Source: Candidatus Harpocratesius repetitus (GTDB lineage Archaea; Asgardarchaeota; Lokiarchaeia; Sigyniarchaeales; Promethearchaeaceae). From it: a stretch of 64,000 bases of DNA. Positions 1 to 10,109 of the stretch are shown in pieces. The notes beneath the pieces are model-generated. The model saw only the letters and a list, made by a program, of their open reading frames with translations. It was not told the origin of the DNA and searched no databases. Positions within the stretch are counted from its first letter, which is position 1. The number at the start of each line of letters is the position of its first letter. The position numbers were made by a program, and so were the translations under genes. Location of the stretch: contig JAIZWK010000001.1 of the NCBI GenBank assembly GCA_021498095.1, forward strand, positions 2,405,666 through 2,469,665, read 5' to 3'.

Positions 1-453
1 CACGTACAATTTGAATTTGTTTCTCTACAATTGTAGTTAATCTTTGTTTTTCCTGAGATTTATATAGATATGCCATTGATTCGTTTGTACTTGATCTTTT
101 CGCAGGTACAATGTCAATATGATATCCTTCACGTTTTTCAATTCTAATAGCAATATTCTTTTGATATGCATTAGGTTCAACGAAAAGTATATAATCTTTA
201 ACAATCATATAAATCTCTTCCAAAAGATGAGGATCATCAAAAGGAAAGTTGCATAAAATATCAATATCATATGAACATTTAATCAGTGTTTTTTTCCATA
301 TGATCCCCCCCAATAATAACTAGGACGAGATAATTCTTTGATTTGATTATTTAAAATTTCAAAATAGTCTCGATCTTGACGCATTTCTTTTTGTTCTTTT
401 TTGCTGATTTTTTATATTTTTACTAGTTCTTTTAGATAATCGGTAATTGCCAT
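1..453 (-). pseudogene. decayed CD-NTase-like nucleotidyltransferase (truncated at window edge)
   Basis: Reverse-strand translation with one in-frame TAA (412-414) and one frameshift at a 7-T run (289-295) reads MAITDYLKELVKI*KISKKEQKEMRQDRDYFEILNNQIKELSRPSYYWGGSYGKK/TLIKCSYDIDILCNF...GYHIDIVPAKRSSTNESMAYLYKSQEKQ; GS(x)nDxD and hDhVP nucleotidyltransferase motifs. Confidence 0.7.
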
Positions 454-534
454 TTCAAATCATCTAATTAGCCATTAACTATATATAATAATCGTTCTTT
501 AAAAATATCATCATTAAACAAAGAGAAAATATTC

Positions 535-1686
535 ATGTCAAAATATCCAACTCCTGCTACTAAGCTTAAAATTACAGCCGATCATGGTGGAAAATGTGCG
601 CTGTGTGGTTTAGGAGGAAAAAAGGTTTATACCAATTCAAAAGAAGAAAACCAGTTGGATTCATTTAATATTGGACAATTTGCTCACATTTATTCTGAAA
701 ATGAAAAAGGACCGCGCTATGATAAGAAGATTCCAGAGTCATTTCTTGCTTCTAAAGAAAATTTCTTGCTCTTATGTACAAATCATCATAATTATATTGA
801 TCAAAATGTGAAAAAGTTTCCCGCTAAAAAATTGAAAAAAATTCGAGAAAATCATGTTGGAAATGTAAGAAAACGTTTGGATTTGAAGGTAATAGAAAGA
901 GTGATTATTATCTTGTTAAGGGATGACTACTTTGGAGGATTGAACACCAGTACCATTCAAAATACTCTTTCTGAAAGTGAAGTAGTTGTTAATTATTTAG
1001 ATTTTCGAACGCAAACCCAAAATTCATCTGAAATTCCATGGCAAGAAGGTTTTCAATATTATACTAATAAATGGAATGAGTTTAAGACAGATTTCTTTGA
1101 AGATTTGAAATCCTCGATAGACTGTTTTCATATTTACGGTATCACTCAAATTCCCTATGTATTCTTTTTTGGATTGTTTTTCAATGATACCCCAAAATTA
1201 TTTGCTCATCAATGGAATCGAGAAAAAAATAAATGGGAAGGTTTTTCTGAAACGGCTCAAAATGATGTTTTCACATCCTCAATAGAAATTCACGATACAA
1301 AGGATATAATTCTAAAAATAGAATTATCGTCAAAAATCAATAACAAAATAATTGAAAAATTAGGCTTGAATCTGAAAAATCAAGCCTCCCTTCAAGTAGA
1401 AGATCCTTCTCGAACTTGGTTAAAATCAATTAACCAAACAGAATCATTCTTAAATCATTACAGGAATTTGATGGATGAAATTAAAGAACGATTACCAGAA
1501 TCGGAAATTCATCTTTTTTATGCCGGACCTGTTCCACCTTTATTCCATATGGCTTCTGCTTATAATCCCCGAATGGATCGACCAATAAATATTTATTATT
1601 ATTTTGTCAATCCTGAAACTAAACTCTCAGAATACAAATTTGTATTTAATTCTGTAGAGATCATGCAAAAATACAATTTTCTTTAG
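535..1686 (+). CDS. HNH endonuclease - SAVED domain protein (Cap5-like CBASS effector)
   Basis: N-terminal CALCG...FAHIYSEN...LLCTNHHNYID HNH pattern; C-terminal SAVED-like segment EIHLFYAGPVPPLFHMASAYNPRMDRPINIYYYFVN. Confidence 0.8.
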   Translation: MSKYPTPATKLKITADHGGKCALCGLGGKKVYTNSKEENQLDSFNIGQFAHIYSENEKGPRYDKKIPESFLASKENFLLLCTNHHNYIDQNVKKFPAKKLKKIRENHVGNVRKRLDLKVIERVIIILLRDDYFGGLNTSTIQNTLSESEVVVNYLDFRTQTQNSSEIPWQEGFQYYTNKWNEFKTDFFEDLKSSIDCFHIYGITQIPYVFFFGLFFNDTPKLFAHQWNREKNKWEGFSETAQNDVFTSSIEIHDTKDIILKIELSSKINNKIIEKLGLNLKNQASLQVEDPSRTWLKSINQTESFLNHYRNLMDEIKERLPESEIHLFYAGPVPPLFHMASAYNPRMDRPINIYYYFVNPETKLSEYKFVFNSVEIMQKYNFL

Positions 1687-1705
1687 AGTAGCAAATCTCC
1701 AATTC

Positions 1706-2473
1706 TCATCTCTGTTTCTTAAAGATCTCACCCCAATATGTGCGATTTAATGCTTGATATGCTTTCTGCTCAATCTCCTTTTTTTCTCTGGAAGTTAAAT
1801 TATCAGTCACAATATTCTGTTTATTTGCGGGATCATAATATTCTCGATCGCAAATATTTCGAGCGATATATTCTAAACATGTTTCTAATTGGATAGAAAG
1901 AGAAGTTCTTGTTATATTCCAACAAGCTAAATGAACCATGATTTCGAGTAAGAATGTAGAGATAGGAACGTTTTTCCGGAATTTCCAGAGTTTTAGCAGA
2001 CGAATTACATCTCTTCGATTATATTTCTCAATTTCATTGATATGTCGATTTAAACTGGTTCGTAAATATTGTTCCGTTTCAGAATTATAGAGATAAGAAT
2101 AATCCGGATCGTGGGAATCTTGAACAGATGGCACAATATCCACATGAAACGTTTTATTGTATGGCAAACACCATGCCACTTTCTTCTTAATTATTTTATT
2201 CCATTCTAAATGAAGTGCATCTTCAACTTGATAAAAAATCTTTTTTATATCCCCAAAATTAGGTTCCCAGATGAGAAACATATCTAAATCATGATATTCT
2301 TTAATCCAAGTATTTTTCTTGAATGATCCAGCCATAAACATACTTGGATGTCCGCCAATAGAGTCATTAATGCATCTTCTGATCCGATCTCGCAATTTTA
2401 ACATACTATCAATTTGAGATTGAGCTGGGTGACTATTTCTTAAAACCTTGTTGAGGAATTCTTCGTCATTCAT
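1706..2473 (-). CDS. CD-NTase-like nucleotidyltransferase (CBASS cyclic oligonucleotide synthase)
   Basis: MAGSFKKNTWIKEYHDLDMFLIW (GS-x11-DLD) plus FHVDIVPS third acidic residue; RDVIRLLKLWKFRKNVPISTFLLEIMVHLA helical region; convergent with the HNH-SAVED gene, 19 bp apart. Confidence 0.8.
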   Translation of the reverse strand: MNDEEFLNKVLRNSHPAQSQIDSMLKLRDRIRRCINDSIGGHPSMFMAGSFKKNTWIKEYHDLDMFLIWEPNFGDIKKIFYQVEDALHLEWNKIIKKKVAWCLPYNKTFHVDIVPSVQDSHDPDYSYLYNSETEQYLRTSLNRHINEIEKYNRRDVIRLLKLWKFRKNVPISTFLLEIMVHLACWNITRTSLSIQLETCLEYIARNICDREYYDPANKQNIVTDNLTSREKKEIEQKAYQALNRTYWGEIFKKQR

Positions 2474-2639
2474 TTTTATTCTCTTATATTCTTTTCACAT
2501 GATGAATATGTGGATTCCAACTATTACTATCGCGATTGATGTGTATACAAGAATGGTATATATTAATTGAAATATTAATAAGAAAAAACTTGCATTATTT
2601 TTTTGGTAATTGCATTATTTATTGAGTTTTACACAAATC

Positions 2640-3761
2640 TCAAAGGTTTTGGAATACAAGACAATAATGATGGTGAACGTTAGAAATATAGGTAGTTGGA
2701 TAACCCCAGATTCCCATAAATTTCTGATCCTGACACCAAATAAATTCTTGTTTTAGAGATAAGTTCTTTCCAAGGATTTTAGCAAAATCCCAAGCGACTG
2801 GTCTCATATTACCTTCTTTATCGCGAATGTTTTGTAATATAATAATGAAATAACCTTCCTTTTCTACAATTTGAGAGATATTTGAGAATATTTCGCTTAA
2901 ATTATTTAAATACTTATCATAATCATCAATATTACCAAAATCCTTTTCATCATCGCTATATTTCTCATCAAAACCTTGTTCAACCCTCTGTTTTAAAGCA
3001 GATTTTACACCTCCTCTTGATGTTCCTAGCATATTCCAGTAAGGTGGTGATGTAACTACACATTTCATCTTAGGTAACTTCATTTCTTTCCATATTTTAA
3101 CAGTATTTCGACAATCATCATTGATAACGATATATTGTGTTTTTGACTCTTCTTTATTAAAAAATGAATCTAAAGTTTTTTGATTGTCAACAGAACGCTT
3201 TTGTGCATAAGAAGCGTATTCCGGATTTAATTCTATGCCGAAACAATTTCTATCTAAATCTCTACAAGCAACTAAAGTCGAACCAATTCCAAGAAATGGA
3301 TCAAAAACCCAATCACCTTCTTTTGAAAAAAATTCAATGAAATGTCGTGCAAGTGCAGGAGGATAACTTGCAGGATGATTTTTAATTTCTTTAGGAATAT
3401 CTGAAGGTTTTCCATCTACTATAAGCCAACTCTTTGTATGTCTTAACCATTCTTTACCTGTTAGATTGTTTAAAGAGTTTCTTTCATCATATTCCCCTTT
3501 TTTTTCACATTTATATTGAATTTCTCTTGTTTCTTTAGCCAAAAGACGAAACAGTTTAGCACTATTAATAAAATCCCCTTTTTCAAAAAGTTTTCTAGTT
3601 TCATTTACTAAATCGAGTATTTCATTATTCTTTCTATTAATTATATCTGAAGAATTGCTTTTAAAATTAGGATTTTTATCAATCTCATCAAGAATTTCTT
3701 TAGGAATAACCCATCTTTTTTGTTTTCCTTTCTTTTTAGAATTCAACTGGTTTTCACTCAT
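2640..3761 (-). CDS. site-specific DNA methyltransferase (N4-C/N6-A type)
   Basis: DPFLGIGSTLVACRDLDRNCFGIELNPEYA (SAM-binding) and VVTSPPYWNML (catalytic TSPPYW). Confidence 0.88.
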   Translation of the reverse strand: MSENQLNSKKKGKQKRWVIPKEILDEIDKNPNFKSNSSDIINRKNNEILDLVNETRKLFEKGDFINSAKLFRLLAKETREIQYKCEKKGEYDERNSLNNLTGKEWLRHTKSWLIVDGKPSDIPKEIKNHPASYPPALARHFIEFFSKEGDWVFDPFLGIGSTLVACRDLDRNCFGIELNPEYASYAQKRSVDNQKTLDSFFNKEESKTQYIVINDDCRNTVKIWKEMKLPKMKCVVTSPPYWNMLGTSRGGVKSALKQRVEQGFDEKYSDDEKDFGNIDDYDKYLNNLSEIFSNISQIVEKEGYFIIILQNIRDKEGNMRPVAWDFAKILGKNLSLKQEFIWCQDQKFMGIWGYPTTYISNVHHHYCLVFQNL

Positions 3762-5410
3762 AATTCATCCCATGTTTGTCCGCTAAAATAGACAATTCTT
3801 TTGTTTATTTGAATTTTTATAGAACTACATTTTTCTATCACATTTTTATCGACCAAATCTTGATAAATTGTGTCTTCTTCCGTCAATTGCATTGGTAAAT
3901 CTTGAATTTTTATCGTTTTTCCAAAATTTTCATTAATTTTTCTATATAAGGATATTTCTTCTGCACTTTTACTTGTCACAGGTATATATGTTGTTTCATT
4001 TAATTTTGATAGATATTCTTTTCCTTTTTCAGTAATTCCTACTATGGATGTAATTTTGTACCCTCTACTTATAATTTCAATTGGATCAGATAAATTATTT
4101 GGTATTTTATCTATACTTTCGACATTATTGGATTTTTTCCACCCTTGTGTTTCAAGATCAATTAATCCGATTGTAAAAGCCCAACCAAACATCCTTCTTG
4201 TGAAATTGTTTACTCTTTTCTTGTATTTATTATATGTGAGAGGAATATAATCTTTAGTTTTATTGTTCCAAATAATATATTTTTTTTGCAAAATTTTGTT
4301 AATTTCTTTAATCCTTTGTTTTTTATTCGGTATTTCCAATAATCTTTCAACTCCAATCAAAGCATTTCTTAAATTTTCAGGTGTTTCCTGCAAAGTAGTT
4401 AGAATATAAAAACCTAAAAGATATTGATGAATTGAAATATTATAACCTTTTTTTTCAAGCTCATTAAGAATCCAGAGCATGATGTAAAAGGGTCTAGCTT
4501 TCATATACATATATTCGGAATAATTTGTTAAATCTTGCTCACAATTAAAAATACCATAATTTACTATCGATTCAGTTAATAATCGTCGTCTTTCCTTTTC
4601 TTTTTGCGAGATATTTTCAAGAGATTCGTAATTATTATCAATAAAATTTCCATCACAGATAATTTCCCCCTTATTTGTAATTTTATAAGAGTAATTAAAT
4701 GTACCCCCTGATTCGCTTACTTCTCTCGTTTTAGACACTAATCCAATATAATTGGCAAAATCAAGGGAATCCCTTATTTCTTCTTTTGAACCGCGCTTAG
4801 TCTTCGAAGATGCTCTTGGAATAAAACTTATGGGAATATCATAAGTGATTTGTTTTAGTAGAGATAAATTACTTGATATATTACTTATGGTATTGTTATT
4901 CATACAAAAATGGGAAATTAATCTAAAAAATGCTTTAGATTCATATGCATTTTTAGGAAAATGCAAAAATGCAAGATTTACTCTTTTATCTGTGTTCTTT
5001 TGCCTATATCTTGGCATATATAGTACTTCAAAAGGATTTGTATATTCAAAAGAATTAAATTTAAAATTATTAAAAAATTTACATATTTCAGAATATATAA
5101 ACGGAGGAAGTGCATCTTTTTTAATAATTGTTTCAATTGGAGTATAAATTCTACGAACTATTGCGAAATTTTGAGTTTCTTCTTCCCAACAAACAGCATA
5201 CAAATATTCATAAGTCTTTGATCGAAGTTCTTTTCGAATTTCTTTTATTTTTTCGCTATTAATAATATTCGTTGATTTTGATATTACTTGTTCATTAAAA
5301 TCATTCAATTGTATTATATTTCCATTAGTTGGAAAACCCTTCTTTTCAAAAAATTTAATTAAATCATCAGAGGATTTTATCATTTTAAATTTTATTTCTC
5401 TCACCTTCAT
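3758..5410 (-). CDS. uncharacterised protein of defence operon, 550 aa
   Basis: Intact ORF; ATGA overlap with downstream methylase (3758-3761) and TAATG overlap with upstream helicase (5410). Confidence 0.75.
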   Translation of the reverse strand: MKVREIKFKMIKSSDDLIKFFEKKGFPTNGNIIQLNDFNEQVISKSTNIINSEKIKEIRKELRSKTYEYLYAVCWEEETQNFAIVRRIYTPIETIIKKDALPPFIYSEICKFFNNFKFNSFEYTNPFEVLYMPRYRQKNTDKRVNLAFLHFPKNAYESKAFFRLISHFCMNNNTISNISSNLSLLKQITYDIPISFIPRASSKTKRGSKEEIRDSLDFANYIGLVSKTREVSESGGTFNYSYKITNKGEIICDGNFIDNNYESLENISQKEKERRRLLTESIVNYGIFNCEQDLTNYSEYMYMKARPFYIMLWILNELEKKGYNISIHQYLLGFYILTTLQETPENLRNALIGVERLLEIPNKKQRIKEINKILQKKYIIWNNKTKDYIPLTYNKYKKRVNNFTRRMFGWAFTIGLIDLETQGWKKSNNVESIDKIPNNLSDPIEIISRGYKITSIVGITEKGKEYLSKLNETTYIPVTSKSAEEISLYRKINENFGKTIKIQDLPMQLTEEDTIYQDLVDKNVIEKCSSIKIQINKRIVYFSGQTWDEL

Positions 5411-8400
5411 TATTTTCTAAAAATTATCATGGATTTCATTTCTAATTTAATATCATCATGCTTAAGTAATTTTGATGTGTATTGGGAAAATTTTTCGGTT
5501 TGATTTTCTAAAAACGCATCAAATTTTTGTATTTCCGAAAGAATTTTATATGGATTTGCAGGGGGATTTTTATTTTTATATTTTTCAATTAATTTATTTA
5601 AAATATCTCTATATTCATTAAGTATTATCTTATTCATAGAAAATGAAAGGAAAAGATGGAATTTTTCCCATAATTTTTTCTGCGCTTGTTTTACTGATTC
5701 AATATTGGTAGTATTTAAGAAATCTGTCATTCTTGGATAAAAATACTTTTTCACTAAAGTGTTTAATTCCGTTTTTTTATTTTCGATTGATTTTTCTTTA
5801 ACTGTATATTTCAAACTATACTTTTTTATGATTTCTTCTTTTTCACTTTTAAAAATCTTTTTAATTTTTTCTAGATCAAGATAATCTTGTTCGGATAGTT
5901 TTCTATCTTTATCTTCTTTATCTTCTTTATCAAAATTAATTAAATCATAAATCTTGATAGATTCATCATTAAAGGAATAACTCTTCTTTATATTATAGTA
6001 GAAATTTTTTAAAAATTGTTCGGATTGTAAATAAGTAATAACTTTAGCATTGAGATCTGATTTAAAAATAGTAAAATATTTCTTTCGATATTTTGGAACG
6101 AACAGATCTCTAAGCTTAATACCAAAAACATCTGTCATTTTTATTAGGAATTTGTCTAAATTACTAAATCTTAGGGCAATATCTTCAGAATTTTCTTGTT
6201 GGAAAGATAGATCTGTAATCTTTTTTATTTTATTTATAATTTCACACATGCTATCTCTTTGATTTTGTATTATATCTAATTGTTCTTCAAGTGTAAGAAT
6301 ACAATATTCAGTCCCTATTGCTAGGGCTATATTCTTTATTTTTGATTTGACTTTTGTTAAAAACCTTTCGAGAAATTCAATATTATTATCAGGAATGAAA
6401 TTTGCGACAAATATATCCTTAATATTAGTAATTCGATCAACTCTTCCAATTCTTTGAATCATTTTTACAGGATTCCAAGGAATATCATAATTAATAACCC
6501 AATCTGCTTCTGGGATATTGAACCCTTCGCTCAATACATCAGTAGAAATTAAAAACTGATTTTTTTTTTCCATTTTAAATAATTCTAAAACATTAAAACG
6601 CTCAGGTTTAGATAATGCTCCGGTTATCAATAAAGAATTTTCTATGTTATCATGTAGATAATGTGCAGTATCTGCATATTGAGTGAAAATTAGGAATTTA
6701 GTATCTGAATGTTTCAAATTGTATCCTTCAAATTTAATCAGTAATCCTGGATTCGAAAGGAATGTTTTTAACAAGAGTATTTTTTCATCAATTTTGAAAA
6801 CATTTGATAGTTTCATTCTTTTTTCTTTATTAATTTCTTGCTGGAAGTTATTTTCTTTAAAAACTAAATAATTTAAGATATTTAGGATATAATCGTATTT
6901 ATCAAGAATTTTATCAAAATCAGTTAATTTTTTAATAGTATTTATAATTTTTTCCATTTTTTTCTTAAAGTTATCATTATTTTCTCTGATTTCTGATAAA
7001 ATATTCTTATACCCGCTACCTAATATTAATTCTATTAAAAATAATTCATTATCAATGAAATAATATATTTTATCATCTGAAATATTTTTAATATTAAATA
7101 GCATATTTTTAATTAAATTCAAATCGTAAAATATTTTAGAGATAACCATAGATAGTTCATCTTCATCTAATTTCAGCAATTCAATCCATTTTTCTGAGAT
7201 TTGGTTCAAATCAAATTCTTCATTTTCATCTTCTTTTAAATTAATTAGAATTTTATCTAAAAGGGTCTTCTGTTCTAAAAATTTAATATTTCCATTATCA
7301 ATATCTTCTTCTTTTTCTTTCTCGTCCTTGCTTTCATGAATTCTATAATGAAAAGAAGAGTATATAAAAATTAAAATCGTCATTTCCGACAATAATAAGT
7401 TTGATATTGAAGTAAAAAAGGAATAGGGAGAACTTTCCAATCTTTTTGCTAAAAAAATGTAATAGAATGTGTGAAATTGAGTATCATCTTTTAATGGATC
7501 AACATGAGGTAAATTTAGGTCCACAATCATATCTCTAGTTTCTTTGAAGAGCGAAGAAAATGATGGATTTTGAATTTTGTATTCAAGAGGTTGTAAAATT
7601 GGATCTTTTATACTAACATCATTATTTTTTATTTGATAATATTCTTTTTTCATCTTTTTCAAATCAAGTCTACTTGTTTGAACAAATAGTGCTTTTCTTA
7701 TCTTTTTTATTTGTTCCTTTTGAGACAACATAATATCTTGATTCATTAAGAGAAATGCTGAAAGTTCATCTTCATTTGTAATTTTCCTCATTGGATTCTC
7801 TATTTTTTTTACAAATTCTGATAATTGGTGATATTCAGCTTCAATATCATTCTGCTTAAATTGATTTTCATCATGGAATATTGATATGATATTATAGATA
7901 TCTATATAGGAATTATTCATAGGGGTTGCTGTTAATAAAATGAATTTCGTCCCAATTTTGGGAATTTTAATCAAATTTTTATAACGATTTGATGTATTGT
8001 TTCTAAAATTATGAACTTCATCTATTAAAACCACATCATAATGTTTATTTATTTCAAAATCTGAAATTCCAAATGAATACATTGAAATAATATCGATTCG
8101 ATGGTCTAAAGGTGATATTTGAAACTCTCTTAGATAATCTTCCCATTGTTTAATAATCCCTGGTGGTAAAATTAATAAAATTTTTATTTCTTTATAGATC
8201 AAATAGTCTGCAAGCAATTTACAAGCGATATAACTCTTTCCAAGCCCCACTGAACTTGTAATCATAACTCCATTAAAATTCTTCAAAATTTCTTTAGCTC
8301 GTTGATAATCTACTTTCTGAAATGGCAATAATTCAATTTTCTCTTCAAGTAAGTATTCTTTGTTCCAATCTAAAATTTGTTGGATTATGAATTTTTTTGG

Positions 8401-9123
8401 ATGAAAATATTTCCATTCTACTTTTTTTTTTTTTTTTTTAAATTTCGGTGTTGATTCGATAATTCGCAAGATTTTATCATTATAGTCTTGTGAAGATTGC
8501 CACAATTCATGAAAATAATTTGTTAGCCACTGATTCTCTTCCTTAGAATTAAAAACGGCATTTAATTCCACATTAGTTCTTAAACCTGATGTAGATAAAT
8601 TAGAAGAGCCGAAAATCCCTTTATCATCTAAAGTACCACCAAATTCTTCAGGTAAAACCCTATGAAATAAATATAGTTTTGTATGAAGTTTAGATTGGTC
8701 AAAAATTTTCACTTTTATTATCCCATCTTGAATATTTTCGTAAAATGAGATTAATCCATCAAAATTTTTATCTGATAATGAAATGATTTCATCTTTAATC
8801 TTAGAATACAAGGTTTTACTATTATACCTAGGAATATGAGAATATTTCAATGTCGATTTTGTAAGTTTATCGGTGTGATCTCCGATAATCAATAAAAATG
8901 GTGCTGAAGTTCCATAAAGTTCGATATAAGATTCATTATCGATACGATTTAAATTGATTTTTTCATATATTTCATTATAACCGGATAAAAAAAAGAACCC
9001 AGTTGCAATTTTCACTTCTTTACAACCTTGTAAATATTTTTTTATCACATCCCCTAATTTGATTTTTCTATTATCGATAAAAGTTGGAATATCAATTAAT
9101 TCAGAATTTACTTTTGAATTCAT
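5410..9123 (-). CDS. PLD-like (HKD) nuclease fused to SNF2/SF2 helicase
   Basis: KLHTKLYLFHR...GIFGSSNLSTSGLRTNVELN (PLD/HKD); MITSSVGLGKSYIA (Walker A), VVLIDEVHNFRN (DEVH), LLTATPMNN, STDVLSEGFNIPEADWVINYDIPWNPVKMIQRIGRVDRI (motifs V/VI). Confidence 0.88.
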   Translation of the reverse strand: MNSKVNSELIDIPTFIDNRKIKLGDVIKKYLQGCKEVKIATGFFFLSGYNEIYEKINLNRIDNESYIELYGTSAPFLLIIGDHTDKLTKSTLKYSHIPRYNSKTLYSKIKDEIISLSDKNFDGLISFYENIQDGIIKVKIFDQSKLHTKLYLFHRVLPEEFGGTLDDKGIFGSSNLSTSGLRTNVELNAVFNSKEENQWLTNYFHELWQSSQDYNDKILRIIESTPKFKKKKKKVEWKYFHPKKFIIQQILDWNKEYLLEEKIELLPFQKVDYQRAKEILKNFNGVMITSSVGLGKSYIACKLLADYLIYKEIKILLILPPGIIKQWEDYLREFQISPLDHRIDIISMYSFGISDFEINKHYDVVLIDEVHNFRNNTSNRYKNLIKIPKIGTKFILLTATPMNNSYIDIYNIISIFHDENQFKQNDIEAEYHQLSEFVKKIENPMRKITNEDELSAFLLMNQDIMLSQKEQIKKIRKALFVQTSRLDLKKMKKEYYQIKNNDVSIKDPILQPLEYKIQNPSFSSLFKETRDMIVDLNLPHVDPLKDDTQFHTFYYIFLAKRLESSPYSFFTSISNLLLSEMTILIFIYSSFHYRIHESKDEKEKEEDIDNGNIKFLEQKTLLDKILINLKEDENEEFDLNQISEKWIELLKLDEDELSMVISKIFYDLNLIKNMLFNIKNISDDKIYYFIDNELFLIELILGSGYKNILSEIRENNDNFKKKMEKIINTIKKLTDFDKILDKYDYILNILNYLVFKENNFQQEINKEKRMKLSNVFKIDEKILLLKTFLSNPGLLIKFEGYNLKHSDTKFLIFTQYADTAHYLHDNIENSLLITGALSKPERFNVLELFKMEKKNQFLISTDVLSEGFNIPEADWVINYDIPWNPVKMIQRIGRVDRITNIKDIFVANFIPDNNIEFLERFLTKVKSKIKNIALAIGTEYCILTLEEQLDIIQNQRDSMCEIINKIKKITDLSFQQENSEDIALRFSNLDKFLIKMTDVFGIKLRDLFVPKYRKKYFTIFKSDLNAKVITYLQSEQFLKNFYYNIKKSYSFNDESIKIYDLINFDKEDKEDKDRKLSEQDYLDLEKIKKIFKSEKEEIIKKYSLKYTVKEKSIENKKTELNTLVKKYFYPRMTDFLNTTNIESVKQAQKKLWEKFHLFLSFSMNKIILNEYRDILNKLIEKYKNKNPPANPYKILSEIQKFDAFLENQTEKFSQYTSKLLKHDDIKLEMKSMIIFRK
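8422..8439 (-). repeat. homopolymer A18 (coding strand) inside helicase ORF
   Basis: 18 consecutive T on + strand, read as six AAA Lys codons (KFKKKKKKVEW). Confidence 0.95.
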
Positions 9124-10109
9124 TTATTTCACATTTTTAATTGGAGCGATATTATCCTTTATTTCTTATTTCTTTAAAGTCTTACTTTGGCTTCTTCTCT
9201 TTATAATAACATTATTTTACATTCAATTCAGAGATTTGATCTAACATTAATTGAAATATCTCTCTCTTCGTTGTTTTGGTCAAATAATCTATCATTATTT
9301 TTCTATACTGATATATTCGACGTTAAATTATTTACATTTAAATTTAGAAAAAAAACTCTCACATCCATCTAATTTCGGAAGTAAAACAGATTCCAATTGA
9401 ATCTTATAACCAATTTCTTAAAATAATGATACAAATGCAAAAATATTTTTGAATTTTTGGTTGTCATCTTAAATCATTTTAACTTATTTTTAATGATATA
9501 TGTTGACAAAATCCGATTTAATTGTTATAATAAATCAATGCAGAGAAATTGCTTATTTTTAAATAACTTGATAAAACCATATCAAATCATTATATGGAAT
9601 GATATATATGGAAAATTCTAAGTAAAAAAATAAGCTAGTCAGTTAAGAGAAGTTAAACCATCCCCCGTTTCTTTTCGCACCATCAGATATTCAGAAAAAC
9701 AAAAAATGCAAGGAATTATTTTAGAATTTTATCATAATTACCGGAGTAATACATTAACCTATCTAAATTGCTTGGGTGGGGAATCCCTTTTAGAAGATTG
9801 CTTGATGGTGCTACTCGAACACTCACAAGAAGTTATAAAGTACCTTCCATAAGCAAATCCGATTTCAGAAAATAAAGAAACGAAAAAATTAGAATATAAA
9901 CTTCATAAATTTCAAACCTTGAAAAAAAGGGAAATAAGATAATTCTTACTTTGATTTGAAAATTCATCAATTTTTGGTTTAAAATCAAAAATTAATTACT
10001 CAAACTCATAAAATTTTTTTTATATGAAACATTATTGCTTTCAACTACTGTAAAATATTCTTATCTTTATTATTATTTTACATGGTTTTAAACATAATTG
10101 GTGAACATT

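Noticed and set aside
4044-5147. Plus-strand ORFs 4044-4250 and 4845-5147
   Set aside because: Antisense to the intact 550-aa operon gene, hydrophobic composition typical of antisense AT-rich reading; no start-site context.
9633-9942. Open stretch SQLREVKPSPVSFRTIRYSEKQKMQGIILEFYHNY...KYLP*ANPISENKETKKLEYKLHKFQ
   Set aside because: Looks like a decayed small gene with one in-frame TAA, but I recognise no family, so it is not called.
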